From Victivallales bacterium (lineage in GTDB: Bacteria; Verrucomicrobiota; Lentisphaeria; Oligosphaerales; Oligosphaeraceae), in NCBI GenBank assembly GCA_017535315.1, contig JAFXUD010000049.1, forward strand, positions 124,001-188,000: a stretch of 64,000 bases of DNA, written 5' to 3'. The notes under the pieces are model-generated. The model was not told where the DNA came from. It was given only the letters and a program-made list of their open reading frames with translations, and searched no databases. Of this stretch, positions 51,089-59,446 are shown one piece after another (within the stretch, counting starts at the first letter, position 1; the number at the start of each line of letters is the position of its first letter). The position numbers were made by a program, and so were the translations under genes.

Positions 51089-53275
51089 ATGATGTCAGTT
51101 ATTCGATTGAATCCCTTGGTTGAAGATATTCCGCACCGTTTATGTGCGGAAACTTGTGCCTTGGCGAGGCGTTATTTGGCTGGGATGTATCAGTCACGCT
51201 TGCAGCCCTGTGGTTTTTCCTTGTCAGAGCTGAATTTACCTGATGGGACACCTCCTGAAACGGTACATGGAAAAATGACCTTGCTTAATGCACAGAGGTG
51301 CTGCTTGAACATACTGCCAGAGGAACTGCTGGCAGGAGATGCCCCGAACATCGAAAGTCGTGGGCACCGCATTCCTGGTTATCCACAAAACAAGGCCTGG
51401 GGTGGATATGGCAGTTCGATTTCACATGTTACAGCTGACTTTGGCAACGCAATCCGTCTTGGATTGTCTGGATTGGAACGCGAGATTCGGGACCACAAAA
51501 AAACTGCCACATCGCAACAGGTCGTTTTCTACGATGCCCTGCTTGATGTTATTGAGGCAATGCGCATTTGGACTAGGCGCTATATTGCGGCGTATGAAGA
51601 GCTTTTGAGTGACCCTGCAATGAAGAAGCACAAAGGCACTATCCGCAGAATCATTGCCCATCTACGAAATGTGCCTGAATATCCGCCACGGACATTTCCT
51701 GAAGCCGTACAGTCACTTTGGAGTTTCTGGGAGTTTCAGCGTCTTTGTGGCAATTGGTCTGGCCTTGGCAGGATTGACGAGTACCTTGGACCATATTTAA
51801 AAAAAGATCTTGATGCAGGAAAAATCACACTTGACGAGGCAAGAGAGTACTTGGCTCATTTCTGGATAAAAGGGACGGAATGGTGCTTTGGCCTATGTAA
51901 GAACAGCCAGTTTACGCCTGGTTCGGGCGATGCTCAGAACTACCAGAACATCATCCTATCGGGCGTTGATGCCAATGGAAATCAAATTGAGAATGAAGTG
52001 ACGTTTCTAGTGTTGGACATCATCGAGGAACTGCACATTAGCGATTATCCTGTCACGGTACGGCTCAACCAGTACACCTCCGACAAGTTATTCCGCCGAA
52101 TTGCGGATGTCCAGTTGCTGGGCGGGGGAATCGTTTCTGTTTACAACGAACCTGTGATACTTAAAGGATTGCTTGAGCTTGGAATCGGAGAGAGGGAGGC
52201 TCGTCGATTCACAAATGATGGCTGCTGGGAAATACAAATCCCAGGTCAAACACGGTTTGGATACATGCCAAAGGATGTATTGTTGCCTCTTCAGGAGGTG
52301 CTTTTCGACACTCCTGAACCACCGACAAGTTTTGAATCCCTCTACCAGGCATACTTGACACGGTTTAGGATTCTTCGCGACAGATGGCGAGAGGCTATTG
52401 AAAAGAGTTGTATTCCTGGCAAGCGAAAACCGTCGGATTATCCTGAAAACTATGGATTTGCCGATGTTACGCTGTCTCTTGTGATGCCGACCTGTCGTGA
52501 ATACGGCTGTTCCTACACGCTTGATGGCGTGAAATATCGGGTGATTTCGCCGCACATGATGGGATTGCCTGATGTGGCGAACAGTCTTTACGCCATCAAG
52601 AAATTGGTGTTTGAACAGAAACTCGTTGCTCTTTCGGAGCTGGTGAAGATCTTGCGGGATGACTGGAAGGAACATGAGGATCTTAGGCGGCGTTTTGCCA
52701 ATTCCCTCCACTACTACGGCAATGACAACCCAGAAATGGATTCACTGATTAAGCGGCTTTTCGATGATTGTACGGGTATTCTTCATGAACTCGATCCCGT
52801 TGGGTATATTCGTACTCCAGTGGGAGTCAGCACGTTCGGACGGGAGATTTCCTGTGCGCCAAATCGCTATGCAACGGCATTTGGCAAGCACGCTCATGAA
52901 TATCTTGCGCCAAATCTTAGTCCCACGCCTGGAACGGACAAAAGTCCTCTAACTTCTGTTTTGAACTCCTATTGCCGAATGGACTTTACTAGGACACCGA
53001 ACGGCTGTCCCTTGGATTTGCGGCTTTCGGCAGGTTTTCGGAAACTGGCGAATGCGAGTGGTATCCTGGCAGCCGTTCTGAAAAGCTTTTTGCAGCAGGG
53101 AGGCCTTTATCTGCAGATTGATACCGTTGATCCAGAGATGTTGCGGGCCGCGCAAAAGGAGCCAGACCGATATCCAAACTTGGTCGTGCGCATTTCTGGC
53201 TGGTCAGCCCGTTTTGCGTCCCTGAATGAGGAGTGGCAGAACATGATTATCAATAGAACCGCATTGGAGTGTTAA
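51089..53275 (+). CDS. Glycyl radical enzyme of unassigned subgroup
   Basis: The 728-residue PFL-like protein has the active-site Cys379 and Glu381 in 'NDGCWEIQIPG' and the C-terminal glycyl radical site Gly704 in 'VVRISGWSARF'. The usual tyrosine after the radical glycine is tryptophan. CxE is typical of dehydratase or lyase types (diol/choline/proline) rather than PFL itself, which has Cys-Cys (family knowledge). It needs a radical SAM activase, which is absent from the window. Start choice among GTG 51086, ATG 51089 and ATG 51092 is uncertain; AGGAA lies at 51079-51083. Its TAA stop lies at the left end of the 53275-53433 fold-back element. Confidence 0.9.
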   Translation: MMSVIRLNPLVEDIPHRLCAETCALARRYLAGMYQSRLQPCGFSLSELNLPDGTPPETVHGKMTLLNAQRCCLNILPEELLAGDAPNIESRGHRIPGYPQNKAWGGYGSSISHVTADFGNAIRLGLSGLEREIRDHKKTATSQQVVFYDALLDVIEAMRIWTRRYIAAYEELLSDPAMKKHKGTIRRIIAHLRNVPEYPPRTFPEAVQSLWSFWEFQRLCGNWSGLGRIDEYLGPYLKKDLDAGKITLDEAREYLAHFWIKGTEWCFGLCKNSQFTPGSGDAQNYQNIILSGVDANGNQIENEVTFLVLDIIEELHISDYPVTVRLNQYTSDKLFRRIADVQLLGGGIVSVYNEPVILKGLLELGIGEREARRFTNDGCWEIQIPGQTRFGYMPKDVLLPLQEVLFDTPEPPTSFESLYQAYLTRFRILRDRWREAIEKSCIPGKRKPSDYPENYGFADVTLSLVMPTCREYGCSYTLDGVKYRVISPHMMGLPDVANSLYAIKKLVFEQKLVALSELVKILRDDWKEHEDLRRRFANSLHYYGNDNPEMDSLIKRLFDDCTGILHELDPVGYIRTPVGVSTFGREISCAPNRYATAFGKHAHEYLAPNLSPTPGTDKSPLTSVLNSYCRMDFTRTPNGCPLDLRLSAGFRKLANASGILAAVLKSFLQQGGLYLQIDTVDPEMLRAAQKEPDRYPNLVVRISGWSARFASLNEEWQNMIINRTALEC

Positions 53276-53433
53276 TTCCAATTATTGTTCAAATTGATGC
53301 TATTCCAGCTTCATGATGGCTGCCTTTTGTCGTGCAAATCTTGCTGTTATTTCAATAACAGCGGCGATTTGCGCGGCAAAATCCAGCTCACCCTGAAACT
53401 GGACTAAACATCAATTTGAACAATAATTGGAAT
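53275..53433. repeat. 159-bp fold-back element with 25-bp perfect terminal inverted repeats
   Basis: The left arm 53275-53299 (attccaattattgttcaaat then tgatg) is exactly complementary to 53409-53433. The interior is also an imperfect palindrome, centred on gctgttatttcaataacagc, so the whole element can fold into one hairpin. It carries no ORF. The last base of the upstream stop codon is its first base, and the next gene's ribosome binding site lies just outside it. Confidence 0.9.
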
Positions 53434-53449
53434 AAGAGGAGTTTCATCT

Positions 53450-55063
53450 ATGACAACAAAAGGATATGTTCCTGAACCGAAGCCGATGAAGGGGCCGATT
53501 GAAGTGTCAGCATTCTATTATCCAGGCACGGAGCAGATGGCTGAATGGGACCAGGTGGAGCAGGTGTACCCCCATATCAAGCCGCTTCTTGGCTGGTATG
53601 ACGAGGGTAATCCAGAGGTCATCGACTGGCAGATCAAGTGGGCTGTCGAGCACGGCATATCGAGCTTCTGTGTCGATTGGTACTGGAACAATGGCGTGCA
53701 ACGGCTTGACCATTGGGTGAAGGGATTTTACAAGGCGCGTTACAGAAAGTACTTGAAGTGGTTTGTCATGTGGGCGAACCACAACGAGCCAGGCGCACAT
53801 TCGACGCAGGACCAGATCAACGTGACGCAGTTCTGGCTGGACAACTATTTCAAGACGCCTGAATATTACACGATTGACGGCAAGCCAGCGGTGGTCGTCT
53901 ATGCGCAGGAAAACCTGGACCGCGATTTCATTGCGGAGGCCGCCGCTAAAGGTGAAACGCTGCAAAAAGGCGAGGGGGTGAAGCGGGCCTTGGAGCTGTC
54001 GGACCGCATGGTGAAAGAGGCAGGTCTGCCAGGCATTTACTTCATCGACATGAATCTCCGCAGGACAGTTGACCAGGCGGCGATTGATGCAGACAAGGCG
54101 GCAGGATATAAGGCACAGGTGGTTTACAGTTTCGACAGGCGCGCCTATAGTCTGGCACCTGACCTGCGGAAACCTGGCGATACGGAGAAACGATGTTCCT
54201 ATGAGCAGGTCGTTGAGACTGTCCCACGTTGGTGGAAAATGACAACCATTGACCCTTCTTTCCCGTTCTGGCCGATTATCCCGACTGGCTGGGACGACAC
54301 TCCGCGCTCGTTCCAGTTGGCTCATGTCATCTATGGAAGGACGCCCGAGCTTTTCGGGAAGGCGTGCAAAGCGTGCCGAGCCTTCTGTGAGGAGACGGGT
54401 GCCAAAAGGGTGATTGTCGCGCCGATAAACGAATGGCAGGAAGGTAGTTATATTGAGCCGAACGCAGAGTTTGGCTTTGGGATGCTTGATGCGCTACGTG
54501 ACGCCTTCTGCGACCGCCCCGCAGACGGATGGCCAGCGAATGTCACCCCACAGGAGCTTGGGCTTGGCCCGTATGATTATCCGCCGATGGAGCATCTGGC
54601 TAAAACGTCATGGGATTTCAGTAGAGACATGCAGGGGTGGTATCGCAACCCATACGGGACAGCCTACATAAAGATTGTTGATGGTGCCATGCACTTCTTC
54701 CGTTCCAACAGCAACCGCTTTGCCGTCCGCACACGAGTTGCGCCGTTCGATGCCTCGCGTTTCAAGGCGTTCAAGGTTAGGATGCGCGTGACACAGAATC
54801 CGCATGGACTGTTTCCCGCGGCGGGAAAGGAGGAGTTGGCGTTAATCTGGGGGACGCCAGAGTTGCCGATCTTCTCAAAGGAGTTTGTCATATCGGACAA
54901 ACCAGTGTGTCGGCTTCCTGTGAAAATCGACGGCGAATGGCACGAGTATGTGCTGCCCGTCGCCGAGAACCCCTATTGGCGTGGAATGGTGGATGAGCTG
55001 TGGTTTGACCCTGCGAATCTATCCATGGCATATGTTGATATCGCCTCAATGGAGTTGGTGTAA
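53450..55063 (+). CDS. WbsX/GH99-like protein with C-terminal beta domain
   Basis: The 537-residue protein has a WbsX-like domain over residues 1-360: 'VSAFYYPG', 'SFCVDWYWNNGVQRLDHW', 'MWANHNEP', 'IPTGWDDTPR' and 'PINEWQEGSYIEP', parallel to the motifs of the gene at 2644-3750. Residues about 380-537 form an added beta-sandwich-like region, possibly carbohydrate binding ('KTSWDFSRDMQGWYRN'). No signal peptide. GAGGAG lies 12 bases before the ATG. The function is glycan handling in the cytoplasm (inference); true glycosidase activity of this family is little tested. Confidence 0.85.
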   Translation: MTTKGYVPEPKPMKGPIEVSAFYYPGTEQMAEWDQVEQVYPHIKPLLGWYDEGNPEVIDWQIKWAVEHGISSFCVDWYWNNGVQRLDHWVKGFYKARYRKYLKWFVMWANHNEPGAHSTQDQINVTQFWLDNYFKTPEYYTIDGKPAVVVYAQENLDRDFIAEAAAKGETLQKGEGVKRALELSDRMVKEAGLPGIYFIDMNLRRTVDQAAIDADKAAGYKAQVVYSFDRRAYSLAPDLRKPGDTEKRCSYEQVVETVPRWWKMTTIDPSFPFWPIIPTGWDDTPRSFQLAHVIYGRTPELFGKACKACRAFCEETGAKRVIVAPINEWQEGSYIEPNAEFGFGMLDALRDAFCDRPADGWPANVTPQELGLGPYDYPPMEHLAKTSWDFSRDMQGWYRNPYGTAYIKIVDGAMHFFRSNSNRFAVRTRVAPFDASRFKAFKVRMRVTQNPHGLFPAAGKEELALIWGTPELPIFSKEFVISDKPVCRLPVKIDGEWHEYVLPVAENPYWRGMVDELWFDPANLSMAYVDIASMELV

Positions 55064-55085
55064 GGTGTAAAGGAGTAAATTAATA

Positions 55086-57200
55086 ATGAGTGACAGAAAG
55101 CTATTGGTTGGGGCTTCGGTGCCCTGTGGTCTTCAGGCAATTAAGGAGTTCGAGGCGTTGAAACTCGGTGAAATTGCCCTCATCTCGCTGCCCGACGATG
55201 CAACGGAGGCCAAGGAGGTCATGCGGTATTGTCGCCAGAAGGGTATCTATGTCATCTTGCATGAAATCGTACACAGAGGCTGCGACAAACGCTGGATTTG
55301 CCCGTCCATCAGCAAAGAGCAGTTCAATGAAATCCTTGCAGAAGGGGGTGAGTACTATCTCGGGCGATATACCATCGGCGAGGCGGGCGGTGTCATGTAT
55401 TGGACGAAGGAGTACACGATCGGGCGTGCCGTTGACAACTACGAGAATCTTCCTCCTGCAAAGGACGTCATCGATGCCCGTGATAAATACCTCGCCTACT
55501 TGAAGCCATACGTGGAGCGTGAGGAACGCGACATCGCCAAGGGACCGCTCTTCAATGTTGATTCGTCGATGCTGCTCAAATACCAGCTTATGACGGGTGT
55601 CGATCACCTGGGGCTTGAGTTGCTGCCAGGAAGTCCGCTTAGGATGCTGCCCTGCATCCGCGGGACGGCGCGCGCCTTCGGCGACTGCTTCTGGGGCGTC
55701 CATATCGCCTTCGGCTGGTATGGAGGCTTTGACTACGATGCTTTCTGGCTGGCTCGCGCAAGGCAGACCCTCTACCTCTGCTATCTCAGCGGAGCCGAGT
55801 ACATCTTCCCTGAATCGGGGTATTACGCCATCACCTATGCAGGCTACAACTTCCCGTTCAAGCATCCGCAGATGATTGCCATACGAAAATACCTACGCGA
55901 GTTCTACCGCTTCCACAAAATCCACGCACGCCCTGGCAACAAGCCGCGCGTCAAACTGGCAGTCATCAACGGAAACTGCGATGGCGCACCTGGCCTTTGG
56001 AACAAATATGCCTGGGGACAGTACAACAACGGCGACCAGTGGAAGGAATCGGACGCGGAACGCTCATGGAACATGACCAATCTTCTTACCACTCGCGAAA
56101 TGCCGTACAGCGAGTTCTATACAAAGAGATTTGCCTCCTCTGGACAGCCCCCATGCGGTCAGTACGACATCGTTCCTGCTGAAGCTCCATTGGAGGTGCT
56201 TCAGCAGTACAGCGACCTCGTCTTCCTAGGCTATAACCTGATGGACAAGCCCCTCTATGACAAGTTGGTTGCCTACGTCAAAAACGGTGGCAACCTGCTG
56301 ATGTGGCTGCCGCATCTGAACGCCTGTCCCGATCGTGCGGCTGACATCCAGCTTTTCAACGGTGGCGACTTTACCGAGCTCTTCGGAGTCAAGGTGACAA
56401 GTTGCCGTCCTGCAGATGTTACGGGGACGAAGAACCTTCCTGGTACCAGGTTGCCGCTGCCTGTTCGTCCCCTCAATCGCGACCCCATGACCATCGGCGA
56501 TATTCATGGGGCAAATGTGGAGGTCGTGTCGCAGGATATTGTTGTCGGTGCGGTCTTCACGGGCACCCATCACGAACCGATGGAAGCGCTGCTGAAGCGT
56601 CCTGCGCTTATTGAGCATCATTTGGGCAAGGGGAACGCTCGGCTGGTACCCGCCTTCGACTACCCTGCTTCTGCGGGTATGCGCGAGTTTGCTGAACTTC
56701 TGTTGCGGACCGTCTCCGCCGACGCGCAGGATGAACTGCGTCTGGTGGCTGCGGATTCCGTCCGCTACGCCGTCTATGATGCAGGGGAGTATCAGGTGCT
56801 TTACGCGCTCAACACGGAGTTCGAGGTGTCGCAGAGCGTCAAAGTATGTATTGGTGAACGCATGACAGAAGAGGTGCTCATACTGCCATCCACCATGACC
56901 TATTTTGCCATCCGCAACGGGGTGGTTTCCCATCCGCGGTACATCGAAACAGCGATTGAGAGCTGGACGGATGAAGAGTGCCGCCTTGCCAGCCCCTTCG
57001 AGCAGGAGATTACGTTCTGGAATCTGGGCGATGAGCCAGTGAAGCTTGCCGTCAACAGCCAAACGATAACGATACCTGCCGAAGGCACAACGAATGTCAC
57101 ATTGCCACGCACCCAGGGGAATATTCCTGCCGAGTTCTTCGCGAAGGACTACTTGGAGGAACCCGATATTGATGTGACCAACTGCGCCCTGCCGTATTGA
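55086..57200 (+). CDS. Glycosidase-like barrel protein with GATase-like domain, 704 aa
   Basis: The 704-residue soluble protein has a TIM-barrel-like N-terminal half (about 1-290: 'ALISLPDDATEAKEVMRYCR', 'YYLGRYTIGEAGGVMYW', 'GAEYIFPESGYYA'). A Rossmann/trimerisation-like domain follows (about 360-470: 'YSDLVFLGYNLMDKPLYDKLVAYV', 'KNGGNLLMWLPHLNA'), then a beta-rich tail. The order resembles GH42-like enzymes, with Glu96 or Glu235 region acids as candidates for catalysis. The exact family is not recognised. It starts 22 bases after the WbsX-like gene with AAGGAG upstream, so the two are co-expressed. Confidence 0.7.
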   Translation: MSDRKLLVGASVPCGLQAIKEFEALKLGEIALISLPDDATEAKEVMRYCRQKGIYVILHEIVHRGCDKRWICPSISKEQFNEILAEGGEYYLGRYTIGEAGGVMYWTKEYTIGRAVDNYENLPPAKDVIDARDKYLAYLKPYVEREERDIAKGPLFNVDSSMLLKYQLMTGVDHLGLELLPGSPLRMLPCIRGTARAFGDCFWGVHIAFGWYGGFDYDAFWLARARQTLYLCYLSGAEYIFPESGYYAITYAGYNFPFKHPQMIAIRKYLREFYRFHKIHARPGNKPRVKLAVINGNCDGAPGLWNKYAWGQYNNGDQWKESDAERSWNMTNLLTTREMPYSEFYTKRFASSGQPPCGQYDIVPAEAPLEVLQQYSDLVFLGYNLMDKPLYDKLVAYVKNGGNLLMWLPHLNACPDRAADIQLFNGGDFTELFGVKVTSCRPADVTGTKNLPGTRLPLPVRPLNRDPMTIGDIHGANVEVVSQDIVVGAVFTGTHHEPMEALLKRPALIEHHLGKGNARLVPAFDYPASAGMREFAELLLRTVSADAQDELRLVAADSVRYAVYDAGEYQVLYALNTEFEVSQSVKVCIGERMTEEVLILPSTMTYFAIRNGVVSHPRYIETAIESWTDEECRLASPFEQEITFWNLGDEPVKLAVNSQTITIPAEGTTNVTLPRTQGNIPAEFFAKDYLEEPDIDVTNCALPY

Positions 57201-57295
57201 GGCCTCATAGCCTAGACAATCTAGAAAATCTAGAAAAACTAAGGAAGGCGATTTGTATATTTTGATAGGTTGGTTATATTATATTTATACATAAA

Positions 57296-57370
57296 GCCAG
57301 TGTAGCTCAGTGGTAGAGCAGCTCACTCGTAATGAGCAGGCCATCGGTTCAATCCCGATCTCTGGCTCCA
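57296..57370 (+). tRNA. tRNA-Thr (anticodon CGT)
   Basis: 75-nt cloverleaf. The anticodon stem GCTCA/TGAGC encloses loop CTCGTAA (anticodon CGT), the T arm is ATCGG/CCGAT with loop TTCAATC, and the 3' CCA is encoded. The acceptor stem GCCAGTG/CTCTGGC has one T-T mismatch at the sixth pair. Confidence 0.93.
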
Positions 57371-57378
57371 GTTTTCAA

Positions 57379-57407
57379 AGCCTGCTGATTCATCAGCAGG
57401 CTTTTTT
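57379..57407 (+). terminator. Terminator after tRNA-Thr
   Basis: AGCCTGCTGA and TCAGCAGGCT form a 10-bp stem with loop ttca and a T run (57402-57407). Confidence 0.95.
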
Positions 57408-57436
57408 AGTCAAAGGAAACAATCACCTGAAGTCGC

Positions 57437-59368
57437 ATGGAGATACGCAACATCGGCATATTTGCGCACGTGGATGCGGGGAAGACCACCTTGACGGAGC
57501 GGATGCTCGTGCATTCGGGAGTGCTTCAGCAAGCGGGAAGCGTCGATAACGGCACGGCGCATACCGACAGCCTGCCCATAGAGCGGCGGCGTGGCATTTC
57601 CGTGAAGGCCAGCTGCGTCTCCTTTTGCTGGAACAACGTTCAGATAAACCTCATAGACACGCCTGGACACACGGATTTTTCTGCGGAAATCGAGCGTTCC
57701 CTCTGGGCTTTGGATGGGGCCATCCTGTTGATGGATGCCGTAGATGGCGTGCAGCCGCAGACGGAGGTGCTTTTCCAGGCATTGTCTCAGCAACACATCC
57801 CCATGTTGTTTTTTGTGAATAAGACGGATCGCGAGGGCGCGGATTTGCTTTATACACTGGCTCAAATTAGTCGCCACCTTACAAAGAATTGTGTATATAC
57901 CGCCTACAAAGAGGAAGTTGAGGCGTATGTTTGTGGCACAGACGATGGGCTTCTGGAGGATTATGTGGAGGGAAGGCCAATATCGCAGGAACGGGTGTTA
58001 GCACAGTTGCGAGAACTGGTGTGTTCATGCAAGACCTACCCCATCTATTCTGGCTCGGCTCTTAAGGATGCGGGCGTGCTTGAGCTGATGGATGCCATCG
58101 TGGATCTGCTGCCCTCGCCAGAATCCAATGGCGAGGCATTGAGCGGCGTGGGTTTTGCCCTGATGCAAGACCGCATTATGGGCCGTGGACTGCTGGTTCG
58201 CCTCTATGGAGGCCACCTTGAGAACCGTCTGTCGCTGGAAATAGAGACTGGCGTGGATTTCCTGACTGGAACACCGAAGAGTATTTCGCGAAAGATCACA
58301 CAGATACGGGATGTGGGAGGGCATGACCTTGGCAAGCTGGGGGCAGGGGAGATCGGCGTGGTCTATGGCCTGGGAGAACTGGACATCGGCCACGTCTTTG
58401 GCGATAGGGAACGCCTGCCACGCACGGTGGAGCCAGGCCAGTTGCGGACGCCTCTCATCAATGTGCGGCTTCTCCCCGAGAAGCCCGATGGAATGCGTGC
58501 TTTGCGGGAAGCGTGTAAAAAGCTATCAGAAGAGGATCCGCTTCTCAATGCCACCTATATTTCATCGCTGAACCAACTGCATCTCCATGTGATGGGAACT
58601 GTCCAACTGGAGATATTGGCGGAGGAACTTCAAACTCGCTTTGGCCTCAAGGCGACCTTCACGGAGCCGAGCGTCATCTTCAAGGAGACAATCCGCAAAA
58701 TTGCTTACGGTTTTGTCGATTACACGATGCCGAAGCCCTGCTGGGCTATCCTCAAGTTCCTTATCGAGCCAGCACCGCGCGGCAGCGGTGTGAGCTTCTC
58801 ATCGCAGGTACCTGTGAAGGACATCATGGCACGCTACCAGCATCAGGTGGAGCAGGCGTTGCCTCATGCCTTGAAGCAGGGGAGGCTTGGATGGGAGGTG
58901 ACGGACGTGAAAATCACGCTGGTCGGCGGAGAGCATCATCTTGTTCATACGCATCCACTGGATTTCATCGTCGCCACCCCGATGGCCATTCAGGATGGCC
59001 TCGCCAATGGTGGCAGTACATTGTTGGAGCCCATTCTTCTGGCGCATTTCAAACTGCCCTCCGACTGTATCGGACGTGTCATCAGTGATGTGAATATGAT
59101 GGAGGGTGAGGTGTTGGAAACTGCCTCTGACAGCAACCGTGTTGCATTGAAGGCTCTTCTGCCTGTTCGCACCAGCATGAACTATCCTACGACTCTGGCC
59201 ATGATTACGAGCGGGCGCGGAGCGATGAACGTCAAGCTGCACAGCTATCGCGAGTGTCCTGTCACGCCAGAGCGCATCGCGCCCAGACGTGGAATCGATC
59301 CGCTGGACAAGGCAAAGTACATCTTGGCTGTCAGAAATGCCCTCGATGGTGGGATTTTTGACGAATGA
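57437..59368 (+). CDS. TetM/TetO-like ribosomal protection-type translational GTPase
   Basis: The 643-residue protein has the length and order of tetracycline ribosomal protection proteins (EF-G relatives). GTPase motifs are 'AHVDAGKTT' (10-18), 'DTPGHTDF' (74-81) and 'NKTD' (128-131); 'SVDNGTAHTDSLPIERRRGI' is the switch region. EF-G-like domains IV and V complete it ('MVPTCREY'-type sequence is absent, 'RTSMNYPTTLAMITSGRGAM' is present). RPPs remove tetracycline from the ribosome; some relatives have other roles, so resistance is only inferred. No mobile-element genes adjoin. The ribosome binding site is weak. Confidence 0.85.
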   Translation: MEIRNIGIFAHVDAGKTTLTERMLVHSGVLQQAGSVDNGTAHTDSLPIERRRGISVKASCVSFCWNNVQINLIDTPGHTDFSAEIERSLWALDGAILLMDAVDGVQPQTEVLFQALSQQHIPMLFFVNKTDREGADLLYTLAQISRHLTKNCVYTAYKEEVEAYVCGTDDGLLEDYVEGRPISQERVLAQLRELVCSCKTYPIYSGSALKDAGVLELMDAIVDLLPSPESNGEALSGVGFALMQDRIMGRGLLVRLYGGHLENRLSLEIETGVDFLTGTPKSISRKITQIRDVGGHDLGKLGAGEIGVVYGLGELDIGHVFGDRERLPRTVEPGQLRTPLINVRLLPEKPDGMRALREACKKLSEEDPLLNATYISSLNQLHLHVMGTVQLEILAEELQTRFGLKATFTEPSVIFKETIRKIAYGFVDYTMPKPCWAILKFLIEPAPRGSGVSFSSQVPVKDIMARYQHQVEQALPHALKQGRLGWEVTDVKITLVGGEHHLVHTHPLDFIVATPMAIQDGLANGGSTLLEPILLAHFKLPSDCIGRVISDVNMMEGEVLETASDSNRVALKALLPVRTSMNYPTTLAMITSGRGAMNVKLHSYRECPVTPERIAPRRGIDPLDKAKYILAVRNALDGGIFDE

Positions 59369-59446
59369 CACCGTGCAATATCTGATTTCTGTGGTAAATT
59401 AGGGGATGAATAACAAACCAACCTATTCATCCAAACGGAGCCGACC

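Noticed and set aside
57437-59368. Gene for elongation factor G
   Set aside because: Length (643) and the N-terminal 'NIGIFAHVDAGKTTLTERML' pattern fit ribosomal protection proteins better than EF-G of about 700 residues.
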